Source of the DNA: Zhengitettix transpicula | Taxonomy: Eukaryota > Arthropoda > Insecta > Orthoptera > Tetrigidae | DNA length: 64,000 nt | Assembly: GCA_037074705.1 (NCBI GenBank) | Contig: CM073596.1 | Span: 57,440,001-57,504,000, forward strand | Direction of reading: 5' to 3' | Shown: piece after piece, positions 1-10,486 of the stretch | How positions within the stretch are numbered: position 1 is the stretch's first letter | How the letters are laid out: each line of letters opens with the position of its first letter | Translations under genes and position numbers: made by a program | The notes under the pieces: model-generated | Seen by the model: the letters and a program-made list of their open reading frames with translations, nothing else | Told to the model about the DNA's origin: nothing | Databases searched by the model: none

Positions 1-440
1 GGTGGCAATGTAATTGGAGACTCCTTGACCCATCTTCGTGTACAGGAACTTCGTCAGAGTTTAACAACCTCTCAGCACGATTTTTTTTTTTTTTTAGTGT
101 AAGAGATCGTTTTAAATTTTGGTTAAATACGAGATTATTCTAGTCACGATCTACAGTAGAAGTCTCCAAGTACCAACTTGGAAATGCTATATACAGTTAA
201 GAAATCTTGAGACCATATCAGAGACCTGAAGTAATTACGTCAGGCAGCTTTACGATTAAACTTTCATAAATTCAACAATTTATTACACCCTTTTAGCGGA
301 AAGTAAAACTGTTATTTCATTATACATGAGCAACTTTTGACTGAACTTTAAATTGCAAATGTATCCCACAGTGAAAATTAACTGAGTATTAAATATAAAT
401 TAATGGGGCTGAAACTTTCAAAACTTTGTACAGACGTCGG
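1..440. other. AT-rich sequence, no gene seen
   Basis: Unique-looking AT-rich DNA with short homopolymer runs (a T run near 80-95). No open frame, repeat copy or RNA gene could be supported. Confidence 0.6.
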
Positions 441-470
441 ATTTCGGTTTAATTAAAACTAAATGGGCTA
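441..470 (+). repeat. 30-bp target-site duplication, left copy
   Basis: A 30-base stretch starting ATTTCGGTTTAATT is repeated without mismatch at 814-843. The two copies bracket the family A retroposon exactly, so they mark the duplicated insertion site. Confidence 0.9.
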
Positions 471-813
471 TATTTTTTTTGTAGGTGTAGACAGGCTATG
501 CATAGGGGAATCCACACAGTGGCAACTCCCCTCTTCTAGTTTAGGAAAGGGGACTGAAAGAGGGGATGCGGAAAGGTAGAGACAGGTAGCCAAAGGTTAA
601 CTAGGGCACCCGGGCTATGGTTTAAGGATCCTACCCGGCAATTCGCCTAAAAGTGATGCAGGGAAAACCCTAGAAAAGCCTGCATCATGTAGGTGGGGCA
701 TTTGGTACTTGTCCCACGCCCTTCCGATGGCGGGAGAGGGGTTTGCTGTGGGGTCGCAGCTTTCCCCTCGCCGTGCCTTGACCAGTTTAGAATGCAGTTT
801 GCCGAGACGACGA
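471..813 (-). mobile_element. Family A retroposon, copy A1 (5'-truncated)
   Basis: Sense strand is minus: on the plus strand the element begins with a T run at 473-480, which is the A-tail, followed by GTAGGTGTAGACAGGCTATG. It carries the family blocks seen in the other copies, including GGATCCTACCCGGCAATTCG and TTGGTACTTGTCCCACGCCC. The 5' part of the element (right side here) is missing after about 805. A perfect 30-bp duplication flanks it, the longest in the window. The tail and duplication together show target-primed reverse transcription. No coding capacity is evident, so it would depend on an autonomous partner. Confidence 0.88.
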
Positions 814-843
814 ATTTCGGTTTAATTAAAACTAAATGGGCTA
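814..843 (+). repeat. 30-bp target-site duplication, right copy
   Basis: Identical to 441-470 and directly abutting the truncated 5' end of retroposon copy A1. Confidence 0.9.
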
Positions 844-2892
844 AAACATTAGATGTTATTTGACTGAAAATATTTTTTTTCTGATCTGAAATTATTTTCG
901 GGATAGGCCAGTGAAATTCAAAACTGTTTTCAAGAGGATTGAAGGTATAAAAAATACTGAATTAAGTGGCAGGAGTTAGGCAGTGACTTTTAGCTCGTCG
1001 GGGACGATGGAAGAAGTCAGTAAAATAATACCAGAAAATAGATTCAGTGCGGTTAGTAATTGGAAATATAAAAGTGATAAAAGAGGCCGAAGGGTGAAAT
1101 GAGGGAACAGTTATAGTTTTAAAAATATGAGTAGTGTAACATCAAGTCGGAAGAATAGTGAACAACTGTAATATATAGGCTCCAATATTTACTTTTTGAA
1201 TGCTTGTGTGTCTCGTATATTTTTAATATTCATGGAATTATAATTAAATTTCTGGTCGACAAGTTAAATTAAGAGAACACCCAGAAAAAAAACTTGTTAC
1301 GAGATATCATACAGATAAACACGTGAATGTGTGATATAACATTTCAGAAAATCATCAAAACGTATTATGAAATGTCTGGCTGACTTCCAACCTATTGTAA
1401 AGAACTATTAAAAAACGTGACTTGTGGAACAATAATAAAATATAGCGTGTAGAGGCAAGCCACCGTGACGAGTTGCTCAAGATGGTCCTTCGGGAGGTAG
1501 AAAATGCAGGATAAATGAGCAGAGGTGGGCTTAATGCAGGACACGGAGTCCGCCGAAGCGAGACGACCCTCAGAGTACAGTCCTTAATCCAATTGCTCAG
1601 TTCAGGGTCCAGCATCACTCTTTACTCTATCACCATGGAAACCCCGTACGTAAGCCTATCGGACTAAATACATCAAATGGCATTACTGCACTCGCTTGCC
1701 TCAAATAATTTACGACTGCGGCATCGTGAAGCGTGAACTTTTTACACGCCTACGTAGAGAAACGTGAATCATATTGCTGGCGGTCCTTTCTCGTCCAAAC
1801 CGCCTCATCACACCCATTTCATCAATAAGTTGTCTTTTCATAACCATCATAATCAACATTCCCTCTCTTAATAGTCCAATTAACTACGGTTTTATATGTT
1901 TTATTCAGAAAAAAATATTTAAACTATGCTCTCCTTATTTTAAATACTACGAGACTTCTGCGTTTGTTATTTCCACCAATTATAATCTAAGTTTCTGACG
2001 GGAAAACAACCTTGAGGAAGAGAATAACAACGGAAAGAAAAGTTTGAAAGCAATATCAAAGAAGCATATAAAAGACTAACGAAACAAACCAGGCACAGTA
2101 TCTGTAATGAATGATCGTCCATAATTTTTTTTTCAGTCATTCCGTACATATACTTTAGAATTTTAAGATTAACATTAATAACATTTTCCTTCATTTCTTT
2201 TCCCCGCAAACACCGTCGTGACGCACGAAAAATAGTTTCATAATATTTCTTTGTTACTCCTTGGTACCACCTAACTGGTATTTAGTCGTATTCGTCCCCT
2301 CCAACTGATGCAGTCCTGATAACACCAACATATTTAAAATATAAAGAAGTAGAAAAGTAGTGCTGATTGCAAAAAAAAAGTGTGTCTAAGACTTGATGTA
2401 ATTTCCCTGGAAAGACGTGAATTACCTGAGGATGCCAGGCAACCTCCGACGTGGACTCTAGCTTCTGTCGCCATGTATACTGCTGCTTTGGATTTAGATG
2501 TATATATAGAGCGAGAAGGAAGCCAAGATATGTCGCCCCCTTTTAATAACCCCCAACACACGTAAAACAGCGCGATGTAAACAGACGGCCGACGGCGGCG
2601 CTGGTAAATATTGAAGAGAAACACAACCCCCTTTGGCCGGATCTACGAAAATAGTTGATATTAGGGACAACAAACAGCGTGGTAAAAGCACCGGAAATGG
2701 GGAAAGGTGCTGCCCGACAGGCAGGAACGCGTATTGTGCCTGCTCTGACACCATGGAAACTAATCACCATGCCGATGCTTAAACAGAAACCTATAGTGAA
2801 AACAACCGTTTCTTTATCATACTTTAAATATTTAATATTACCACATTTATCACATTTTAAACTTTTTAATATATATCTAGTGAGAAATTTTT
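844..2892. other. Unique AT-rich region, no supported gene
   Basis: No recognisable gene. A GC-richer patch at about 2390-2620 has open frames on both strands (61, 96, 86 codons); none shows a domain, so I treat them as chance. The motif CACCATGGAAAC occurs twice, near 1631 and 2749, without further context. Confidence 0.5.
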
Positions 2893-3160
2893 TTAATAAA
2901 AAAGGTAGCCAAATACAGACCAAAGAAGGGATAATATAAATACCACACAACGTTTCTGGGATCCTTGGCACTTTCTTCAGGTGCAAAGAAGAGCCTGGAG
3001 CGACACAACTGCACTCGTCAGTTGACAATACTCAAAAGGCTCTTCTTTGTAGTTGAAGAAAGGAACAAGGACCCCAGAAACGTTGTGTGGTATTTATATT
3101 ATCCCTTCTTTGTTTTTGTCTGTATTTGGCTATCTTTATTATTATCAATTGAATTTATAC
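2893..3160. mobile_element. Family B foldback, palindromic copy B1
   Basis: Left arm (about 2893-3030) and right arm (about 3030-3160) are reverse complements: GGTAGCCAAATACAGACC at the left answers GTCTGTATTTGGCTATC at the right, and ACAACGTTTCTGGGATCC answers GGACCCCAGAAACGTTGTG. Each arm has a hammerhead-like CTGAAGA...GAAAC core; the right-hand core starts TTGAAGA. The outer right flank ATTATCAATTGAATTTATAC also occurs, inverted, beside the 53.6 kb copy, so this palindrome is the first half of a larger composite running to about 4080. No protein is encoded. Confidence 0.85.
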
Positions 3161-3173
3161 ATTATTAAAAGAA

Positions 3174-3398
3174 TTTACTACGTTAATTGGCACTTAAGTG
3201 GTAGCTTATTCCAATCTTAACTATTTTGTTTACTACCACAACGTACTGGCATTCAATTAATTGTTTTGTTGTAATTTTACTATCTTTGTTAGAGGTTGTT
3301 CATTTTGTTTACCACATAAATTGGCACAACAATGTGGTGGCTTATTTAAGTATTAAATATAAAAGTGTTTACTACATAATTTGGCGCCCAACGTGGGG
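3174..3398 (+). repeat. Four degenerate tandem units resembling the primer-binding region
   Basis: The block TTTACTAC/TTTACCAC followed about 10 bases later by TTGGCAC or TTGGCGC recurs at about 3174, 3229 (weak), 3309 and 3369, roughly 55-80 bp apart. The last unit contains the full 17-nt tRNA-Lys match; earlier ones keep only its beginning. The third unit also keeps a GTGGTGG block where the last has CGTGGGG. Confidence 0.55.
3382..3398 (+). promoter_or_regulatory. Primer-binding site, tRNA-Lys(CTT) type
   Basis: TGGCGCCCAACGTGGGG: TGG complements the added CCA, and the next 14 bases complement the acceptor stem and T arm of insect tRNA-Lys(CTT). This match is from knowledge of the tRNA sequence, not from a search. 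Confidence 0.7.
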
Positions 3399-3746
3399 AA
3401 TGTAAATTTTAATTTTATAACCACTGTGATTACTATTATATATTGTAATATGAAAAAGAGACTACAAACAAATATGCTACCACGTTAGAGACAAATTGTG
3501 TGGTAACACTATTTAATTAAAGGAAAAAATGGAAGGGAGTGATCGTTGAAATTATAAATTTTAAAGATATAATAAAAATTATTTTATTGACTAATTTGGT
3601 CTTCGTTGAATTTACATTTTAATATTTTAAGTAAATGCCTCAACTTTTATGAGAATCTAAATTGCCCTTATCGGGCATATAATAGAAACAGGGGAAAAAA
3701 TTAATTTAAATTTACAATAACAAAATTTCATGCTAATAACAAAAAC

Positions 3747-4085
3747 TATTAGAAATCTGAAAAATAAATTAAGGAAGAAAATAAACAACATTTAAGTAAA
3801 AAAATTTAGATACTAAATGTCACTATTAAAAAAATGACAGAGCGATCTGAATAACGGTTACGAAAATAATAGCACACGTTAATAATACGAAAAATAGTTA
3901 AATTTTGAGTTTTGTCTACTGACGAGTGCAGTTGTGTCGCTCTAGGCTCTTCTTAGAACCTGAAGAAAGGGGATAAGGATCCCAGAAACGTTGTGTATCA
4001 TCACTTATTTTGTCTGTATTTGGCAATCTTTTTTTATTATTAATTTTCAGTCAGACGTAATTTTTTTTCATTTCGAGAAATTTTT
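3747..4085 (+). mobile_element. Family B composite, spacer and right half-element (B2)
   Basis: Bases 3747-3905 match, inverted, the spacer at 53480-53635 (shared blocks CACTATTAAAAAAATGACAG-like and GGTTACGAAAATAATA). Then comes a single plus-strand family B arm: the block GTTGTGTCGCTCTAGGCTCT, core CTGAAGA...GAAAC at 3960-3989, CACTTATTTTGTCTGTATTTGG and the terminal flank AATTTTCAGTCAGACGTAAT. With B1 it forms one composite element. Confidence 0.8.
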
Positions 4086-5782
4086 GTTTTGCATTGTGGT
4101 AACGCGGCGAACGCCTTCGGATAGTTTTTTTTTGTTTTTTTTACTCACTGTTTGAGGTTTCTGCCTCCATCTTAATTGTTAGCCCAGGCTGCTGCCTTTT
4201 TTCAGAAGATAACAGAGCAGGGTTTCCTCTGAATTCCACACGTCGCAGCTCAGCGCTGGTGACGTGAAGTAGAGTGAAGTGAAGTGATGGGACAAGCCAA
4301 GCAGTGTTTGTTGCGTGATAAATTGCTCCCTCGCTATATCACTCGCTGACATATACGTAGACAAGAGTTTGAGCCGGAAATTTCACAAACTTCCTTCAAA
4401 CATTTACAACGGCGTCCCAAGTTTCTCTGCAGCGAGCTTTTAGAAGAGCTACAAAGCAAATGGGGAGAGAGAGAAACCAAGCATCCATAACCGAACGTGA
4501 AAACACACCATTTGTTACAAAGACAAGAACTTACTGGAGGAAAGGGGAGAAGAAAAAAAGCGAAGGCGCGAGAGACTGCGATTTACTCTAATGAGATAAC
4601 AAATAACAAGGGCGGGAGCTTTGCAGTGAAACAATTAATTGATATAATAGCAAAGTAGTTACATCGAAAGTCTATTTTTATAGTAATTAAATATCTGCTT
4701 AACAAAAAATGATTTCTGCTCAATAATTACTGATTTTGATTTTTCTATAAGTTATTCTTATTGGGGTAAAGAGATAAAGATATTATACCATACAATAGTG
4801 ACTCAATACTCCCATTTGTAAGGCTATTAAAGACCCGTGTGACGTCAACATTGGAATCTGGAGTCCTCGTATCTCTTCATACTTATTGCGTAAGTGGAAA
4901 GTGAAAGTCCGCCGAAGGCAACAAAGTAATAATTGGATACTTAATCTCGGGAAAAAACATTTAAACACTATTGACGTAGAGTTGCTTACATATTGCACCG
5001 AGTCTGTCCTCGAACCCTGAACATAAATAAGGAAGCCAGAAGCAGTTAAGTAACAACAAGTCGAGGTTCTTCTTAAATCATGGTACACATATTTGGTGTC
5101 GCATCTCCCAGACCTTGGCTCAGTCGATGAATTACGTAGTCAGATACGGTCCAATTCTTTCAATTGCGTAGTTTAGTGCATTGCTTGTAAATATATGAAC
5201 TACGACTTTTAGAAAAATTTGATGAATATATTCTGTATACAACTACGTGGCTACTCTACGAGACTGTAAACTACTATTTTGTACAATTAGTTTTCTTATA
5301 TAAGAACTTGAGAGAATCTCTGTCATCTTTATACAGTTGAACGAAAATATTAAAGCAAGGTGAAGCTGACGCGGTGCCAGGTTATTGTTTATAGGCACTG
5401 TACTATTTTTTAATTTTAATCTTTTACCGTTAATGACACGTAAAGCGCCGAATAAAATTGAACATTCAGAGGGGAAAACATGATAATACGATAACAATAA
5501 TTCACTGAAATAGTTTGCAAATTCTATACAGATCAATACGAAACAAAAAATGAAAATAATTTATGTCTGATAGATTTATTTTAACTATTGACGCCTAGCC
5601 TTTAGTAGCGTCTTCTATTCGTTTCATTTTATGTTTATATTATGTCTTTTCTCAATTATGTTTTGCTTACTTTAGGCTTTAATATTTATTCTAGTTTTAA
5701 AACATGGTTAAAACTATCGAACAAATTAGTTATTGTCCAGTAATAGTTTTTACTTAATTGTAGAACATGTGATGTTTTGTCC
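4086..5782. other. Unique region, no supported gene
   Basis: Only short open frames with no recognisable domain (for example 4783-5088 and 5243-5536 on the minus strand). No repeat copies seen. Confidence 0.5.
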
Positions 5783-6040
5783 AACATCACAGCTACAAAT
5801 AGACACTACGAAACTCAGTAATTGCTATGATCCCTTATTATGACGCTGAACCTTCTGTTTTCCCATTATCGTTGCTCCCTTATTGTTACGCAACCCCTTC
5901 GGCTCTCCCATTCTCGTTGCGTTTTCGTCGCTTTTGAGTTTTGTCAACTGACCAGTGCAGTTGTGTCGCTCTAGGCTCTTCTTAGCACCTGACGAAAGGT
6001 ACAAGGATCCCAGAAACGTTGTGTGGTATTTATATTACCA
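5783..6040 (+). mobile_element. Family B copy B3 with internal module
   Basis: Starts with an internal module (5783-5935: AACATCACAGCT, then CCCTTATTAT, CCTTCTGTTTTCCC, CGTTGCGTTTTCGTCGC) that is shared with 51.2 kb and, inverted, with 36.4 kb. It continues into a plus-strand arm with GTTGTGTCGCTCTAGGCTCT and the core CTGACGA...GAAAC at 5989-6017. The element stops after GGTATTTATATTACC, so the outer end of the arm is missing. Confidence 0.8.
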
Positions 6041-8434
6041 TATTATACTGATAGAACACAAACAGAAAAGAAAAACGGAACGTGTAGTTCATCAAAGACG
6101 TTGTCATGAATAAAGCCTTACCCAAAACGTATTAAAGTTGCGTATTTCCATTCCTTAGTGTCATATTAAATTATATATATTTGGGGTTACTCCACTTTTA
6201 CGAATGTTTTTTTTTTGCGAAAATTCCAAATATTTTAAAAGCCGTTACCGATAACGAAGCGAAACTTCGCCCATTTTGTTCCATGACATGATTATATACT
6301 TATAAGGCACATTTTAACCACCATAACGAATAATTTTGTACAAAAACTCGAAATATAACGAAAACCGATTAAGATATCGAATTAAATCATTTACTGGTTC
6401 CAAGCCAATGTATTCATACGAATACGAACCTTTTTTTATCTACTTCTATGAATGTGTATTAAAAAATTTAGCAATATCTCTAAAACTGTTAGACGTATCG
6501 TATTTGTCTTTCACACCCTCGTTTCATTCGTATAAGGCTAATTTTTAACCACACTTACGTTTTGGTTTTGCTAAAAATCACAAAACTTTCTAGCCGAAAA
6601 GTTTGGTAGATAAATTCTATGTTACTCAATTAGGTCAATTCATTCTCTCGTTGCTGGTATTTGTAATAAATAATTATGATAAATTTAGTGGAAATGCATT
6701 CATTTAATATAAGAAATAAAAATAATTCAACCTAAAAGTTCGAAATCTGTTGGGTGCACAAAAGGGGTGGAATATACGGGAATATTAATTTTTAACTTAC
6801 TGTCTGATAACATTAACGAATTGAGAAGCACTCCAGTTGAATTATAAATTGAGGTTAAAAAATGTCTACTCAGACACTCTTCCTACTCTATGAATTTCAA
6901 AAATAATTGTATTTATTAATAAACCTTGAATCTTGGTACGTGGGTACGAATAGTTAGTACGGTAGTCTTTATTGAAATATCTGAGAGTGAAAATAATAAT
7001 TATATTGATTTTATAATTTAATTTAAATCATTTGATACAGAAAAACTTGATGTTATGTTACCTTATTATAAATTATTCATATGTAAATTAGGCCATTAAT
7101 TAATTAGATATACGTCCAAAACATCATTGAAGCTTCGCTTCTCTTAAGACATTTATTTTAGGTTAGTCTGTGAAACCGACGAAATGTGCAGAGTTAGGAG
7201 GCGGTAATCGAGAAGGTGGAAATATGTACGAGTGCTGATTTGGGAAGAGTGCGTGCATCCATAATGTTCAAACCTGCTTTTTTCTCTCTCGACGCCATGA
7301 CGTCACCCGCCTACAAGTCACAATCAGCGTCCAACCTTCACCAAAATCCACCACAGGACATCAACATTCCACGGATGCGTGAGCATAATATTTTACACGA
7401 ATTGCCATTGGGTTTCTTGTTCGTTTGTTCAATTTCCATTTAATAATATACTTAATTATCACTAAGCACCCACTAAAACCTAGAAAAAATGAAATGGTAA
7501 TACCAGCAATTGTAATCTTTAATTAAATATTATTCAGGTTATAATTAAATGTGCAGTGGTTAATTGCTCTTATCCGCATCCCAATTACTTTTATTACTTA
7601 TTACAATGGAAGAATCATTGGGCAGGAGAGAAACCAAAGCTGGTAGGACGAAACGGAAATGAATCGAAGGGAAGATAAGGAAAAGGTTGTCGAGAAATGA
7701 AATGAGTTTGGTGGTTCGAGGTTTTAACGGTCTATTACCTCGGCTTTCTGCGAAGAGGACTCCGAAATTGAGTCGGTTGGTAGGCGGCGCCCCAGGTCGA
7801 GGCGAAGTGTTTTTCTCAGAAGCAACCCGAGGCAATTGCCGGCCAGAGAAAGTGCCGAGGTCCGCCATTATTTACGGTACGTAATTTGCCGGCCAAATTG
7901 CCGATACGCCGTACAATACCTGAACAAAAAGGAATAGTCTGTCTGATGCCTCGTGTTCTAAATGAAATGCAACCGGAATTGTACAATTTAGCGATCCGAA
8001 AAGTTTCACGGCTTAGTCCTTGGGGCTTAAGAATAAGGACATCTTCAACACTCACGAAAAGGACTCACACACTTACGGATTGGCCGCAGCTCTTAGAAAC
8101 TTAATAAAACAATAGGATTTCAGAAAATTTCTTATAAATCTCAGGAGCCCTCAACACAAATTTCTCTATGACTGTCCTCCACTTCTAAGGGGTTTTTTTC
8201 CTCACTACAGTGTATTTTATTTACTTATAACAACAATTGTGACTGGTATAAAAACTGATATTGTTTCGAAAAATGCTGGATAAAATGAGTGGGTTTTCAT
8301 ATATCTACAGTCAAGGTAATAATGATATCAAAATACGACAGTTTTTATTTTTAACGGAATAAATTTCTAAAATACTATGCAAAGTATACAAACGTAGCTT
8401 TATGGAAGTATAATAGAAATAAATGAAAAAAATT
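6041..8434. other. AT-rich region with a GC-richer island at 7680-8060
   Basis: No gene supported. The island at 7680-8060 stands out. It has several short overlapping open frames on both strands, none with a domain. TTGCCGGCCA occurs twice within about 60 bases (near 7837 and 7886), and CCGCCATT lies between. It could be a conserved noncoding or regulatory piece, or an old transposon remnant; the sequence alone does not decide. Confidence 0.4.
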
Positions 8435-8600
8435 ACGTCTGATTGAAAATTAATAATAAGCAAGATAGCCAAATACAAACAAAATAAGTGATAATATAAA
8501 TCACACACAGCGTTTCCGGGATCTTTGTGCCTTTCGCCAGGTTGCTAAGAAGAGCCTAGAGCGACACAACTGCACTAGTCAGTTGACAAAACTCAAAAGC
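8435..8600 (-). mobile_element. Family B half-element B4
   Basis: Minus-strand arm in the order expected: outer flank ATTACGTCTGATTGAAAATT, then GATAGCCAAATACAAAC, GTGATAATATAAAT, a mutated core, and AGAGCGACACAACTGCACTA with GTCAGTTGACAAAACTCAAA. On the minus strand the core reads CTGGCGA...GAAAC, so its A6 is changed. It abuts copy B5. Confidence 0.8.
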
Positions 8601-8605
8601 CAAGA

Positions 8606-8850
8606 ATTACTAATAATCATATCCTATGTTAATTCAATAAATGAATAAGAAAGATAGCCAATAAAGAAAAAAAAGGGTAATATAAATACCACACAACATT
8701 TCTGGGATCCTTGTTCCTTTCGCCAGGTGCTAAGAAGAGCCTACAGAAACACAACTGAAGAAAGGTACAAGGATCCCAGAAAAGTTGTGTGGTATTTATA
8801 TTATCACTTATTTTGTCTGTATTTGGCTATCTTTCTTATTAATAATATGG
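8606..8850. mobile_element. Family B foldback, compact palindrome B5
   Basis: The left end ACTAATAATCATATCCTATG and AATAAGAAAGATAGCC match the left end of the complete element at 36.2 kb. The right arm has CTGAAGA...GAAAA at about 8754-8782 and ends GGCTATCTTTCTTATT. The interior is collapsed: the left arm runs only to ACAGAAACACAACTG and then goes straight into the right core, so most of the inner sequence was deleted. Confidence 0.82.
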
Positions 8851-9472
8851 ATAAATGGAATGAATGTTGGAAACGAGAAGGCGGGAAGATTTTGAAAATT
8901 GAAAATAGTCGTCATTAATACTAAAAAAATAGGGAAATTCTTTGAACATTTCAGTAGAGAAGGAGGTTTCGGAGCATTTTCATGAGAGAGAGGGACAATT
9001 ACGACCATTTAACACTGTCATACAAGACATTGTGGATAATAAAATAGCTATCAGTATCATGTAATTGTGGCAAGTGTTCACGAGAGAGAATAAGAAAAAG
9101 GAATACAACTTTAGTATTGAACACTCTAAATGCCAGTGACCGGTGTAAAATGTTGGTCCCCAGTTCCCGTGTCTGAAATTTAAAAGAAATCAGTCAGTTC
9201 TAATGTCTAATAAGAGGTTTAAAAGCTGCAGTGCCTAGGGCTAGATGTAGGTCAGGCAGCCTAGATGTTATCCACTCCAGCTGCTCTATTACAGACAGGG
9301 TTGCCAATTGCACCGTAATTATCTCACGCTGACTCAGATAGGAGCAACGACCCAAACACACGCGATTAGATCACTAGATGTGCATCTGGATGGTCTCCTG
9401 GACATATAAAGTAGGAATAAGGATTATCTCTGTAAAACAGAAAGTCGAAAAATTTATCAAAATAAGTCAACT
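8851..9472. other. Unique region, nothing supported
   Basis: Mixed-composition DNA between foldback B5 and the 54-bp duplication. No domain-bearing open frame, repeat or RNA gene seen. Confidence 0.5.
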
Positions 9473-9580
9473 GTACTTGGGATCATGTAACCAGACTTCT
9501 ACACACTGAGAAGAAATTGATAAATCGTACTTGGGATCATGTAACCAGACTTCTGCACACTGAGAAGAAATTGGTAAATC
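9473..9580 (+). repeat. 54-bp tandem duplication
   Basis: The unit beginning GTACTTGGGATCATGTAACC occupies 9473-9526 and again 9527-9580, with only two visible base differences (TTCTA/TTCTG and TTGAT/TTGGT). The array abuts the 5' end of retroposon copy A2. The block GATCATGTAACCAGA recurs just upstream of copy A8 at about 46917-46931. Confidence 0.9.
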
Positions 9581-9581
9581 A

Positions 9582-9875
9582 GGAATGCTGCGACCCCACA
9601 GGAAACCCCTCTCCCGTCATCCAGGGAACGACGTGGGACAAGTACCAAATGCGCGACCTACCAGAAGCAGGTTTTTCTAGGGTTTTCTCTGCATCACATT
9701 TAGGCGAATTGCCGGGTATAATCCTTAAACCATAGTCCTGGGGCCCCCTAGTTAACCCTTGGCTACCTTCCTTTACCTTTCCGCATCCCCCCTTTAAAAT
9801 CCCTTTCCTATGCTATAAGAGGAGAGTTGCCACCATGTGGATTACCCTATACATATCCTGGCTACACCTTCAACA
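9582..9875 (+). mobile_element. Family A retroposon, copy A2 (5'-truncated)
   Basis: Sense strand is plus. It starts at GGAATGCTGCGACCCCAC, continues through CGTGGGACAAGTACCAAATG, TTTTTCTAGGGTTTTC, GGCGAATTGCCGGGTA and CCGCATCCCCCCTTT, and ends GGCTACACCTTCAACAAC. The tail is CTTC/AAC rather than pure A. No flanking target duplication was recognised. Confidence 0.85.
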
Positions 9876-10364
9876 ACTAAGTTTTTTCACAAACCGTCCC
9901 GTGATGGACGAAAACCTGTCAGTTATAAAGGTACATATTTTATTAACGTTGGTCGGTTGTAAAATATGGTAAGAAAATAAAAATAAAACATTGAGTAAAG
10001 CAGGAAGATGGTATCAGGGAAGGATATTATATTATACCCTTAGTATAGTTAAATAGTTATTATTTTTATTATTATTAATATATTTTACTTATGTATGACA
10101 GGTATTTTTTTGTTCCCAAATTTTATTATTTTTATGTTAACTTCCAATTATTTATAATTGTAGCTTCCAATTCTTGATATTGACGTGTCTTATTTATTCA
10201 TACAAGAACTAATAGAATAGAATAAAACTGTTCGAAACGTCAGTTTGTTTCATTTCTTCCTCCGTGATATAATCTTTCCCTTCATTCAATATTTCCCCCT
10301 TTTTTCCTATACTTCAGACAATACAATAACCAACCAACATTTTGGTTTGGCAATGTTCCTTGGT

Positions 10365-10420
10365 ACGTGTATTAAGGGACCGTATTGTTTGCCCTATGTA
10401 ACAGGAATTACAACTAGAGC
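10365..10420 (+). repeat. Fragment related to the family B internal module
   Basis: About 55 bases (TATTAAGGGACCGTATTG, then CCTATGTAACAGGAATTA) match 36690-36740 in copy B8 with about nine differences. Upstream, at about 10227, lies CGAAACGTC, the end of a hammerhead-like core. Together they suggest a decayed relative of the autonomous element behind family B. Confidence 0.5.
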
Positions 10421-10456
10421 AAGAGATTTTGTAAACAACACAATGTTTGATGTAGT

Positions 10457-10486
10457 AATATATATATATATGTATATATATATATA
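10457..10486. repeat. (TA)n microsatellite
   Basis: Alternating TA interrupted once by TG. Confidence 0.9.

Larger units (their letters stand above)
3167..3746 (+). mobile_element. Inserted LTR-retrotransposon fragment with tRNA-Lys primer-binding site
   Basis: Compared with the paralogous composite at 53.3-53.9 kb, this locus holds about 580 extra bases between ...TTTATACATTAT and TTAGAAATC.... Inside is TGGCGCCCAACGTGGGG (3382-3398), which is complementary to the 3' end plus CCA of insect tRNA-Lys(CTT). That is the usual primer-binding site layout just downstream of a 5' LTR. About 200 bp upstream would be LTR or leader. No gag or pol frame follows, and no second LTR was found, so the piece is a fragment. 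An alternative is that the 53 kb copy lost this segment; the PBS argues for insertion. Confidence 0.6.

Noticed and set aside
2490..2620. TATA-like TATATATAGAG with a GC-rich stretch downstream, as a promoter
   Set aside because: TA-rich strings are very common here and no transcript or coding start follows.
2965..3168. 67-codon frame near 3 kb, and similar frames at 8727, 31140, 45818 and 53373
   Set aside because: These run through family B foldback arms and are by-products of the repeat.
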